Origin: Saccharopolyspora rhizosphaerae
GTDB taxonomy: Bacteria; Actinomycetota; Actinomycetes; Mycobacteriales; Pseudonocardiaceae
NCBI RefSeq assembly: GCF_003931915.1
Contig: NZ_RSAA01000007.1
Coordinates: forward strand, 62,001-126,000
Direction of reading: 5' to 3'
Length of the DNA: 64,000 bases
The notes beneath the pieces are model-generated. The model did not search any database. It saw only the letters and a list, made by a program, of their open reading frames with translations, and was not told the DNA's origin. Position numbers and translations under genes: made by a program. Shown here one piece after another: positions 7,959-15,401 of this stretch (within the stretch, counting starts at the first letter, position 1; every line of letters starts with the position of its first letter).

Positions 7959-8154
7959 GCGCTCGGTCAAGCTGCGCGGAAAGCTGGGGCAAGCCGTGGA
8001 GGCCAGCGCTCAGGAGTGGCCGTGGTGGAAGCCCGGGGACAGGGCCCACCCCCAAGTCGAGGGGTGGACCCAGGCCGCGCTCCGGCTCGACACCGGTCAC
8101 CAGCACTGGACGAAGAGCACTGCCCCACCCTGCAGGACCGAGCGAGGAGGCGTC

Positions 8155-8622
8155 GTGGACCTGGTCGCGCTGGAGGAGATCAAGCGTGTGAAGCACCGCT
8201 ACTTGCGAGCGGTCGACCTCAAGCTGTGGCACGAGCTGGCCGACACCCTCACCGAGGACGCCGTCGGCGATTACGGGACCGAGGCCGCGGGCTCCCAGCT
8301 CCACCTCGTCGGGCGCGAGGAGATCCTGACGTTCATGCGGGACAACCTCGGTCCGGGCATCATCACCACGCACTTCGCCGGTCAGCCGGAGATCGACGTC
8401 GACGGCGACACCGCCACCGGGACTTGGGTTTTCGAGGACACCGTCATCGCCACCGAGTTCAAGACCATCATCCGGGGCGCCGCCTTCTACGAGGACACCT
8501 ACCGCCGCGGGTCCGACGGGCAGTGGCGCATCAGCCAGACCGGCTACACCCGCACGTACGAGTTCATGCACACGTTCGACGACCTACCCCACTTCAACCT
8601 CACCGCCAACCGGTGGGCTTGA
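8155..8622 (+). CDS. NTF2-like / SnoaL-type protein
   Basis: A 155-residue protein of the NTF2-like (SnoaL_4) fold: an N-terminal helix pair (LVALEEIKRVKHRYLRAVDLKLWHELADTL), the conserved TEDAVGDYG turn, and a beta-rich second half with ITTHFAGQPEIDVDGDTATGTW and YEDTYRRGSDGQWRISQTGYTRTYE. Relatives include steroid isomerases, dehydratases and cyclases. The GTG at 8155 follows AGGAGG; longer in-frame starts lack a site. With cysC it shares the promoter region carrying two KstR-like boxes, so a role on a steroid or polycyclic substrate is plausible, but the reaction cannot be predicted. Confidence 0.8.
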   Translation: MDLVALEEIKRVKHRYLRAVDLKLWHELADTLTEDAVGDYGTEAAGSQLHLVGREEILTFMRDNLGPGIITTHFAGQPEIDVDGDTATGTWVFEDTVIATEFKTIIRGAAFYEDTYRRGSDGQWRISQTGYTRTYEFMHTFDDLPHFNLTANRWA

Positions 8623-8644
8623 TGCTCGTTCGAGGAGGTGCTCT

Positions 8645-8872
8645 GCGTGGCGGTGCGGGTGGCAGGACCTGAGCGGCGGTGCGGACTCCGCGCGCCGCTC
8701 CTGCAGCACGCGAACACGCGGCGTCGCGGCGCACTCGCCACGAAGCCGCTCAGAACCTGCGGCGGTGCCAGCTGGGTCCCACACCCGAAGACGCGGCTGC
8801 CGCCGCGGGCTGGATCTTGCGGCGGTGCTGGTGGGGTCCCACACCGGGCACAGCGGCTGCCGCCGCGTGTCT
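8645..8872 (+). repeat. Repeat family B, copy 3
   Basis: The first 125 bp are almost identical to copy 2 at 5879 (GCGGGTGGCAGGACCTGAGCGGCGG, CGCGCCGCTCCTGCAGCACGCG, GCCACGAAGCCGCTCAGAACC), ending with two GCGGCGGTGC...GCTGCCGCCGC hairpin units. It separates the NTF2-like gene from the DUF1214 gene and stops just before KstR box 3. Confidence 0.8.
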
Positions 8873-8886
8873 TAGAACGCGTTCCA
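8873..8886. promoter_or_regulatory. KstR-type operator, box 3
   Basis: TAGAACGCGTTCCA matches the KstR consensus TNNAACNNGTTNNA exactly. It begins 27 bp upstream of the DUF1214 start codon and would control the DUF1214-SDR-sulfotransferase transcript. Confidence 0.7.
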
Positions 8887-8899
8887 CGAAGGAGGAGTT

Positions 8900-10063
8900 T
8901 TGCTCACGCAGCCGTTCGCCGATGCCGTCGTGGAGGCGGAGAAGGTGATCCGGGAGGCCGGGCACGTCCGGAGCGAGCAGGACCTGGTCGAGGGTTACGA
9001 CTACTTGGCGGGCAGCATCCAGGCCTCCTTGATGCTCGCCTGGGCCTACGAGCGCGACTTCCCGTACTTCGTCCAGTCGACGGGTCCGCACACCAAGATG
9101 GGCCTGGACAACCCGGACGCGCTGTACTTCCACTCCTACATCCGCGACGACGCGGAGTACGTGGTGACCGGGAAGCGCGGGACCACGACCGACCTCAGCT
9201 TCCAGGTGCTCAACGGTGATTATTCACCGGTGGACGTCCCGGACAGCCTGGCCGCGTTCGACGACCGGCGGATCGACATCGACGCCGACGGCCACTTCGA
9301 GGTGCGCTTCGGCCCGGGACAGGCCGGTCCGAACTACTTCACCCTGGCGCCGGGTTCGGCGATGCTGGTGGTCCGCGAGGTCTACAGCGACTGGGACACC
9401 GAACAGCGTGGCACGATCCGGATCCGCCGCGCGGACACGACCGGCACCGCTCCCCCGCCGCGGACCAGGGATGCGCTCAGCAAGCGCTACGGGGTGGCGG
9501 GCAAGATCCTGCTGAGCCGGCTGCGGACGTTCCTGGCGTTCCCGGAGTGGTTCTACCTCAACCAGCCGGTGAACACGATGAACGAGCCGCGTTCGACCCC
9601 GGGCGGGCTGGCCACGCAGTTCTCCTCGGCCGGGCACTTCGAGCTCGCCGAGGACCAAGCGATGATCATCACCGTGCCCAAGTCCGAAGCGCCGTACCAG
9701 GGTTTCCAGCTCGGCAGTCCCTGGTACATCTCCACCGACTACATCAACCACCAGACCAGCCTCACCGCCGAGCAGGCGCGCACCGACCCGGACGGGATGA
9801 TCCGCCTCGTGCTCGCCGAGCGGAACCCGGGCCTGGCCAACTGGATCGAGCTGACCGGGCACGAGCGCGGCTACGTGCAGATCCGCTGGCAACGCCTCTC
9901 CCGCGACCTCGGTCCCGAGGACGGCCCGCGGGTCGAGGTCGTGCCCTTCGACGAGCTGCCGCGGCGGTTGCCGCACCACGAACACGCCCGCACCACCGAG
10001 CAGCAGTGGCGGGCACGGATCGCCGCACGGCAGGCCGCCGTGCACGGCAGGATGCTGGGGTGA
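8900..10063 (+). CDS. DUF1214-domain protein
   Basis: A 387-residue protein with the DUF1214 signature in its C-terminal half (FYLNQPVNTMNEPRSTPGGLATQF, then GFQLGSPWYISTDYINHQTSLT, about residues 215-290) and an N-terminal domain resembling DUF1254 relatives (LVEGYDYLAGSIQASLMLAWA). The frame starts with a TTG at 8900 close behind AAGGAGGAG. Next come an SDR (4-bp overlap) and a sulfotransferase. From memory, this gene order matches Mycobacterium tuberculosis Rv3531c-Rv3530c-Rv3529c, which belong to the cholesterol (KstR) regulon. The biochemical role is unknown. Confidence 0.82.
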   Translation: MLTQPFADAVVEAEKVIREAGHVRSEQDLVEGYDYLAGSIQASLMLAWAYERDFPYFVQSTGPHTKMGLDNPDALYFHSYIRDDAEYVVTGKRGTTTDLSFQVLNGDYSPVDVPDSLAAFDDRRIDIDADGHFEVRFGPGQAGPNYFTLAPGSAMLVVREVYSDWDTEQRGTIRIRRADTTGTAPPPRTRDALSKRYGVAGKILLSRLRTFLAFPEWFYLNQPVNTMNEPRSTPGGLATQFSSAGHFELAEDQAMIITVPKSEAPYQGFQLGSPWYISTDYINHQTSLTAEQARTDPDGMIRLVLAERNPGLANWIELTGHERGYVQIRWQRLSRDLGPEDGPRVEVVPFDELPRRLPHHEHARTTEQQWRARIAARQAAVHGRMLG

Positions 10064-10854
10064 GGCCGGTGCTGGACGGACTGCTGCGCGACAAGGTCGT
10101 CGTCATCTCCGGGATCGGCCCCGGTCTGGGCCGGTCGCTGGCCGTGCGCAGCGCGCAAGCCGGAGCCGACGTCGTGCTGGCCTCGCGCACCCGGAAGCGG
10201 CTCGACCAGGTCGCCGAGGAGGTCACCGCGCTGGGCCGCCGCGCCCTGGTGGTGCCCACCGACATCACCGACGCCGACGACGCCGCCGCGCTCGCGAACC
10301 GGTCGGTGGAGCACTTCGGCCGGGTGGACGTCCTGATCAACAACGCGTTCGCGATCCCGCCGCTGGCCGACCTCGCCGACACCGAGCTGGACGCGATCCG
10401 CGCGGGTTTCGAGACGACCTCGATCGCCGCGCTGCGGCTGACCACGCTGTTCGCGCCCGCCCTGGCCGAGAGCCGCGGCTCGGTGCTCATGGTGAACTCC
10501 GCCGTGCTGCGCCACTCCCGCCGCAACTACGGCGCCTACAAGATGGCCAAGTCGAGCTTGCTGTCGCTGGCGCAGAGCCTGGCGAGCGAACTCGGGCCGC
10601 AGGGGGTCCGGGTGAACTCCATCGCCCCGGGCTACATCTGGGCCGACTCGCTGAAGTGGTACCTGGGCCACCTCGCCGAGCAGCGCGGCGTGAGCCGCGA
10701 CGTGGTCTACGAGGAGACCGCCGCCAGCACGGACCTGCGGAAACTGCCCGAACCGGACGAGATCGCCGATGCCGCACTGTTCCTGATCTCCGACCTCGCG
10801 CGGATCGTCACCGGGCAGTGCCTCGACGTCAACGCAGGCGAGTTCCACCACTGA
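10060..10854 (+). CDS. Short-chain dehydrogenase/reductase
   Basis: A 264-residue classical SDR, an NAD(P)-dependent alcohol/ketone oxidoreductase. The cofactor loop is GIGPGLGRS (about residues 18-26; the usual third Gly-x-Gly is preserved), with LINNAF, the catalytic serine in MVNSAVL, and the YGAYKMAKS active-site Tyr/Lys pair. The GTG at 10060 overlaps the stop of the DUF1214 gene (GTGA), implying translational coupling; a second GTG at 10069 is possible. Context in a KstR-boxed operon with a sulfotransferase suggests a hydroxysteroid-type substrate, which is inference. Confidence 0.9.
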   Translation: MRPVLDGLLRDKVVVISGIGPGLGRSLAVRSAQAGADVVLASRTRKRLDQVAEEVTALGRRALVVPTDITDADDAAALANRSVEHFGRVDVLINNAFAIPPLADLADTELDAIRAGFETTSIAALRLTTLFAPALAESRGSVLMVNSAVLRHSRRNYGAYKMAKSSLLSLAQSLASELGPQGVRVNSIAPGYIWADSLKWYLGHLAEQRGVSRDVVYEETAASTDLRKLPEPDEIADAALFLISDLARIVTGQCLDVNAGEFHH

Positions 10855-10864
10855 GGAGAGGTTC

Positions 10865-12019
10865 ATGAGCACCGGGCGCGATGACGTCGGCACCGTCGAC
10901 GACCTGCACGCCTCGGCTAGCCGTCTCGTCGGCCTGGACGACTTCGGCGACGACGACCACGTCGAAGGGCTCGGCGTGCTGCTGGAGTCCTACGAGCGCG
11001 ACGCCGGCCTGACACCGCTGGGCAACAAGGTCACGCGCGCGTTCCTGCGCGGCGCGCTCACCGCGCGCCTGTTCAGCGAGGCCGCCTGGGAGGCGCACCC
11101 GCAGCACGCCGAGGTGGCGGTGGAGCGGCCGATCTTCGTCACCGGGCTGCCGCGCACCGGCACCACGGCGCTGCACCGGCTGCTCACCGCCGACCCCGGC
11201 CACCAGGGGCTCGAGCTGTGGCTGACCGAGGTCCCGCAGCCGCGGCCGCCACGGGCGACGTGGGAGGACGACCCGGTCTTCCAGGGCATCCAGGCGGGCT
11301 ACACCCAGCACCACGTGGAGCACCCGGAGTTCATGGGCGTGCACTACATGTCGGCTGAGCAGGTGGAGGAGTGCTGGCAGCTGCTGCGGCAGTCCATGCG
11401 CTCGGTCTCCTACGAGTGCCTCGCGCACCTGCCGACGTACTCGCGCTGGCTGGCCGGCCAGGACTGGACCTCGGCCTACGCGCGGCACAAGCGCAACCTG
11501 CAGCTGATCGGCCTGCCCGACCGCCACCGGCGCTGGGTGCTGAAGAACCCGAGCCACCTGTTCGCGCTGGACGCGCTGCTCGAGACCTACCCGGACGCGC
11601 TGGTGATCCAGACGCACCGGGATCCGCGCACGGCGATCGCCTCGGTGTGCAGCCTGGCCGCGCACGCCACGCGGGGGTGGTCGGAGACCTTCCAGGGCGA
11701 GGTCATCGGCCGCGACCAGCTGGACCTGTGGTCGCGGGGTCTGGAGGAGTTCACCGCCGCGCGCGCCCGGCACGACCCGGACCGGTTCTTCGACGTGCGC
11801 TACGAGGACTTCGTCGCCGACCCGATCGGCGTGGTGGAGCGGATCTACCAGCACTTCACCCTGCCGCTGAGCGACGAGGCGGCGGCGTCGATGCGGGACC
11901 TGCACGCCGAGAGCACGACTGGTCACGCCAAGCCCGCGCACCGGTACTCGCTCGCGGACTTCGGGCTGCGGCCGGAAGAGGTCGACGAACGCTTCTCCGG
12001 ATGGGCTCCGGTCGGTTAG
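10865..12019 (+). CDS. PAPS-dependent sulfotransferase family protein
   Basis: A 384-residue member of the Sulfotransfer_3-type family. The 5'-phosphosulfate loop is VTGLPRTGTTALHRLL (about residues 91-106); the 3'-phosphate-binding segment is probably IQTHRDPRTAIASVCSL (about 240-256), and HVVLKNP-like WVLKNPSHL and VRYEDFVADP are further family hallmarks. It lies 10 bp after the SDR. PAPS would come from the divergently transcribed cysC 3 kb away. The acceptor is unknown; the KstR-like boxes and the resemblance to the mycobacterial Rv3529c context suggest a sterol-derived or lipid alcohol. Confidence 0.88.
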   Translation: MSTGRDDVGTVDDLHASASRLVGLDDFGDDDHVEGLGVLLESYERDAGLTPLGNKVTRAFLRGALTARLFSEAAWEAHPQHAEVAVERPIFVTGLPRTGTTALHRLLTADPGHQGLELWLTEVPQPRPPRATWEDDPVFQGIQAGYTQHHVEHPEFMGVHYMSAEQVEECWQLLRQSMRSVSYECLAHLPTYSRWLAGQDWTSAYARHKRNLQLIGLPDRHRRWVLKNPSHLFALDALLETYPDALVIQTHRDPRTAIASVCSLAAHATRGWSETFQGEVIGRDQLDLWSRGLEEFTAARARHDPDRFFDVRYEDFVADPIGVVERIYQHFTLPLSDEAAASMRDLHAESTTGHAKPAHRYSLADFGLRPEEVDERFSGWAPVG

Positions 12020-12052
12020 ATTCCGGGCCGGTTCGACCCACGGAGGGCAGGC

Positions 12053-13213
12053 ATGGCGTACGGCGACTACCAGCTGGAGATCTACCTCAACGGGCTGAGC
12101 GGGGTGCTCCCCGACCTGCCGATGGAGTTCGAGGAGCTGGAGGAACGCGCGGAAGCGGCGATGTCGCCGTCGGTCTGGTCCTACGTGCACGGCGGTGCGG
12201 GGTCGGAGCGCACGCAGCGCGCGAACGTCACCGCGTTCGACCGCTGGGGCGTGGTCCCGCGCATGTTCGTCGGCGCCACCGAACGCGATCTCGAGGTGGA
12301 CCTGTTCGGCCTGACGTTGCCGTCACCGGTGTTCATGGCACCGATCGGGGTGCTCGGCATCTGCGGGCAGGACGGGCACGGCGACCTGGCCACCGCGCGC
12401 GCCGCCGCGCAGAGCGGGGTCCCGATGGTGGCCTCGACGCTGTCGTCGGACCCGTTGGAGGACGTGGCGGCCGAGTTCGGTGACACGCCGGGGTTCTTCC
12501 AGCTCTACACGCCGAAGGACCGGGACCTGGCGGAGAGCCTGGTGCGGCGGGCCGAGAAGGCCGGCTACAAGGGCATCGTCGTCACGCTCGACACCTGGAT
12601 CCCCGGCTGGCGGCCGCGCGACCTGGCCACCTCGAACTTCCCGCAGCTGCGGGGGCACTGCCTGAGCAACTACTTCACCGACCCGGTGTTCCGCGCGGGC
12701 CTGGACACGAGCCCGGAGGAAGACCCGCAGGCCGCGGTGCTGCGCTGGGTCTCCACCTTCGGCAACCCGTTGACCTGGAACGACTTGCCGTGGTTGCGGT
12801 CGCTGACCGATCTGCCGCTCATCGTGAAGGGGCTGTGCCACCCCGACGACGTCCGCCGGGCCAAGGACGGCGGCGTGGACGGCATCTACTGCTCGACCCA
12901 CGGCGGCCGGCAGGCCGACGGCGGTCTCCCGGCGCTGGAGGTGCTGCCGGAGGTGGTCGAGGCGGCCGACGGCATGCCGGTGCTGTTCGACTCGGGTGTG
13001 CGCAGCGGCGCCGACGTCATCAAGGCGCTCGCGCTCGGCGCCACCGCGGTCGGCATCGGCCGCCCGTACGCCTACGGGCTCGCGCTGGGCGGAACGGCCG
13101 GTGTGGTCCACGTCGTGCGCAGCCTCCTGGCCGAAGCCGACCTGATCATGGCCGTCGACGGCTACCCGACCCTCTCCGACCTCACGCGAGACGCGCTCCG
13201 CCGCTTGAGGTGA
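12053..13213 (+). CDS. Lactate 2-monooxygenase-like FMN enzyme
   Basis: A 386-residue FMN-dependent alpha-hydroxyacid oxidising enzyme. It resembles mycobacterial lactate 2-monooxygenase over its whole length: [14 protein letters not shown] at the N terminus, [58 protein letters not shown] and [20 protein letters not shown]. The catalytic histidine sits in STHGGRQ (usual form SNHGGR). It would oxidise L-lactate or a related 2-hydroxyacid, decarboxylating it if it behaves as a true monooxygenase. It is closer to this clade than to MftD, the flavoprotein of mycofactocin synthesis. It starts 33 bp after the sulfotransferase stop, with GGAGGGCAGGC ahead of the ATG. Confidence 0.87.
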   Translation: MAYGDYQLEIYLNGLSGVLPDLPMEFEELEERAEAAMSPSVWSYVHGGAGSERTQRANVTAFDRWGVVPRMFVGATERDLEVDLFGLTLPSPVFMAPIGVLGICGQDGHGDLATARAAAQSGVPMVASTLSSDPLEDVAAEFGDTPGFFQLYTPKDRDLAESLVRRAEKAGYKGIVVTLDTWIPGWRPRDLATSNFPQLRGHCLSNYFTDPVFRAGLDTSPEEDPQAAVLRWVSTFGNPLTWNDLPWLRSLTDLPLIVKGLCHPDDVRRAKDGGVDGIYCSTHGGRQADGGLPALEVLPEVVEAADGMPVLFDSGVRSGADVIKALALGATAVGIGRPYAYGLALGGTAGVVHVVRSLLAEADLIMAVDGYPTLSDLTRDALRRLR

Positions 13214-13251
13214 CCGGTCGCCGGCCACGGGCAGTGCGGAAACCGGCTCCT

Positions 13252-13275
13252 GCGCAGTCCTCCTCAGGACTGCGC
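13252..13275. terminator. Bidirectional hairpin terminator
   Basis: GCGCAGTCCT-CCTC-AGGACTGCGC forms a perfect 10-bp stem with a 4-nt loop between the convergent lactate-monooxygenase-like and blaI-like genes. Confidence 0.8.
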
Positions 13276-13291
13276 GGGGTCGCGGTCCCGA

Positions 13292-13648
13292 TCATCCGTC
13301 GCGTTCGCGCAGCGCGATGCGCAGCACCTCCGCGTGCTCGTCGCTGACCGTGCCGACGAAGTGCGTCAGGACCACCTCCGGCGTGCCCGAGACGTCGAGC
13401 ACGTGGTGCAACATCTGGGCAGCGGCCTCCTCCCGGGTCAGCACCGGCCGGTACCGGTAGGCCCGGCCCTCCCTCTCCCGCTGCACCCAGCCCTTCCGGT
13501 GCAGGTTGTCGAGCACCGTGAGCACCGTCGTGTAAGCGAGGGACCGGCCGGTGTCGAGCCGGTCCAGCACCTCGCGGACCTTCGCCGACTCCCCCACCGC
13601 CCACAGGACTTCCATCACCGCGGTCTCGAGCTCACCCAGACAACGCAT
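13292..13648 (-). CDS. BlaI/MecI-family transcriptional regulator
   Basis: A 118-residue winged-helix repressor: LGELETAVMEVLW at the N terminus, LAYTTVLTVLDNLHRKGWVQRER recognition helix and wing (about residues 36-58), and a C-terminal dimerisation helix. The ATG at 13648 follows GGAGGAGAGG. Regulators of this family are normally released by a membrane metalloprotease (BlaR1/MecR1, M56) encoded next door; none is adjacent here. Dyads at 13795-13844 in the upstream region may be its operator. Confidence 0.9.
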   Translation of the reverse strand: MRCLGELETAVMEVLWAVGESAKVREVLDRLDTGRSLAYTTVLTVLDNLHRKGWVQREREGRAYRYRPVLTREEAAAQMLHHVLDVSGTPEVVLTHFVGTVSDEHAEVLRIALRERDG

Positions 13649-14325
13649 GACCTCTCCTCCCCGGGCCACATGGTACGTCCGGATGCGCACGTCGCGCGTC
13701 CTCTGTGAATGCAGCTCACATCCGTGTCGCGCGCGGAGTCCACACAGGACTGGTACCGCCCGCAACCGCCGTTGACCGGCGGAGCGGTCCGCACCTACTA
13801 TGCCGCTTAGTAGCGACAGCGCCCCCCACCCCCGATGTCGCTACTTCGCGGAGCAACCGACATCCCCCTCGTCGGTGCTCGCTGAACGCTGGGCGGGCCC
13901 CCATTCCCCCCAAGGGGTCCCGCCCAGCATCCCCCCTTCCGGAATTCAACCATCCGTTCAGCGCTGCTCGGAGTTCATCCGAGAGCGACCGGATCCCACT
14001 GCCGGCGTATTCCAGTTCCCGGCGCGGACGTGGCCGCGGCGGAAATCGCCGCGCCGACCAATCGAGGCTCCGACCAGGCTGAACGGTGGAACGACAAGCA
14101 CGATCGCGACCTTTCTCCACCGCGGCGTTATCGCGCCGTGATGGGTGCGCACCCGAATCGTGGCGCGCTGTGTGAATTCGCTCCTACTTCTGATGGATGC
14201 GCCCTGCGATGCTGACCCGCCGTCCCGGACTACCGCGAATCCGCGACACCGCAGAAGAATTCGGATGGCCCCATGACACCCACACCGCAACGACGCACCG
14301 ACGCGACGCGCCGGCGGAGCCCGCG
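13649..14325. other. Intergenic region upstream of blaI-like gene, no gene supported
   Basis: Several open frames exist on both strands but none resembles a known protein or shows convincing composition. The only structured segment is the pair of inverted repeats at 13795-13844; the remainder shows no repeat that I can detect. Confidence 0.5.
13795..13844. promoter_or_regulatory. Overlapping dyads, candidate BlaI-type operator
   Basis: CTACTA-N7-TAGTAG (13795-13813) overlaps GTAGCGACA-N17-TGTCGCTAC (13810-13844). Both are perfect inverted repeats. The TACTA/TAGTA arms resemble the dyads bound by BlaI/MecI repressors. The site lies about 150 bp upstream of the blaI-like start, a distance that leaves its target open. 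Confidence 0.5.
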
Positions 14326-14664
14326 ATGACCGGGCAGGACGACCACGGCGGCGAAGTGGAGCAGCTGCTGCAGGCCTTCGAAGGCGCGCTGGCCGAGACC
14401 GACCTGCTCGGCAGGCACATCGACCCCGAGGAAGAGCCCGAGCGCCTGCGCGAACTGCGACAGGAGGTCGTCGAGCACGTGCGAGCCGCTCCGGTCGAGC
14501 GGCTGCCGCGCGAGCAGTGCGGCAACTGCGGCGGCCAGGGCGATGTCTCCGCCGTGCACGTGCGGCGCGAGTCGGAGAGCTCCCCGCCCGAGTTCACCAC
14601 CGCACAGCGGTTGTGCCCCAATTGCTGGGGAACCGGACTCTCCCTCCGCCACACAGAACCGTAG
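14326..14664 (+). CDS. Small DnaJ-type zinc-ribbon protein
   Basis: A 112-residue hydrophilic protein. The first 75 residues are acidic and helical (VEQLLQAFEGALAETDLL, EEPERLRELRQEVVEHV). The C-terminal part holds two DnaJ-like CxxCxGxG knuckles (CGNCGGQGDV and CPNCWGTGLS, about residues 66 and 99) that should bind one zinc. I chose the ATG at 14326, where the continuous helical region begins, although the frame is open back to 14197. It has no recognisable partner gene. A role in protein-protein contacts is only a guess. Confidence 0.65.
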   Translation: MTGQDDHGGEVEQLLQAFEGALAETDLLGRHIDPEEEPERLRELRQEVVEHVRAAPVERLPREQCGNCGGQGDVSAVHVRRESESSPPEFTTAQRLCPNCWGTGLSLRHTEP

Positions 14665-14684
14665 GTGTTCGGTGGTCGCCGTGG

Positions 14685-14764
14685 CGGTGCGGGTGGCAGG
14701 ACCTGAGCGGCTCCGGGGACTCCGTGCGCCACTCCTTGAGCATTCGAACCCGCGGCGCCGCGGC
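14685..14764 (+). repeat. Repeat family B, copy 4, left part
   Basis: GCGGTGCGGGTGGCAGGACCTGAGCGGCTCCGGGGACTCCGTGCGCCACTCCTTGAG starts this copy, whose right part (CGTGCTCGCCACGACCCTGCTCAGAACC onward) has been swept into a tandem duplication. Confidence 0.75.
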
Positions 14765-15085
14765 GTGCTCGCCACGACCCTGCTCAGAACCTGCGGCGGT
14801 GCCGGTTGAGTCCCACACCTGCAGAGGCGGCTGCGGCCGCTCGCCGCCTGGATTCTGCGGCGGTGCCAGTTGATTCGCAGAGCTGGAACAGTGGTTGCCG
14901 TCGCAAGCCGCCTCCACCCCGCGGCGGCGGAGGTGAGTCTCACGCTTGGAGCATGGGGGGCTTCGGCCGTGGGAAGGCTCGCCTTCAGCCGACTTTCAGG
15001 GTGTGGACGCCCAGGAAGCCGTTGGTTTCGCCGGAGGCCAGGCTGCGCAGGTCAACGCGGAGGCTGTTGGTGGTGACGGTGCGAC
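14765..15085 (+). repeat. Tandem duplication, unit 1 (321 bp)
   Basis: This unit runs from GTGCTCGCCACGACCC to GGTGACGGTGC and is repeated almost base for base at 15086-15401, with an offset of 321 bp at the left end and 320 bp at the right. It holds the right part of a family-B repeat plus about 95 bp (14988-15082) corresponding to the last codons of the adjacent beta-galactosidase, so a dead copy of the gene's 3' end lies here. Confidence 0.88.
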
Positions 15086-15401
15086 GTGCTCGCCACGACC
15101 CTGCTCAGAACCTGCGGCGGTGCCGGTTGAGTCCCACACCTGCAGAGGCGGCTGCGGCCGCTCGCCGCCTGGATTCTGCGGCGGTGCCAGTTGATTCCCA
15201 GAGCTGGAACAGTGGTTGCCGTCGCGAGCCGCCTCCACCCCGCGGCGGCGGAGCTGAGTCTCACGCTTGGAGCATGGGGGGCTTCGCCGTGGGAAGGCTC
15301 GCCTTCAGCCGGCTTTCAGGGTGTGGACGCCCAGGAAGCCGTTGGTTTCGCCGGGGGCCAGGCTGCGCAGGTCTACGCGGAGGCTGTTGGTGGTGACGGT
15401 G
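15086..15401 (+). repeat. Tandem duplication, unit 2
   Basis: Second copy of the 321-bp unit; it contains the authentic stop codon and last 30 codons of the galactosidase gene (15305 onward on the minus strand). It differs from unit 1 by a handful of substitutions and one missing G. Confidence 0.88.

Noticed and set aside
7957..8154. N-terminal extension of the NTF2-like protein
   Set aside because: The extension would cover KstR box 2 and has no family resemblance, whereas the GTG at 8155 has an AGGAGG.
12053..13213. Possible mftD for the mycofactocin locus
   Set aside because: The N terminus, GGSG/GGAG segment and overall sequence match lactate 2-monooxygenase rather than MftD, and it is 23 kb from the mft genes on the other strand.
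14806..15396. Long plus-strand open frame across the duplicated repeat
   Set aside because: It consists of twice the same repeat translated in one frame, has no family resemblance and overlaps the end of the galactosidase gene on the other strand.
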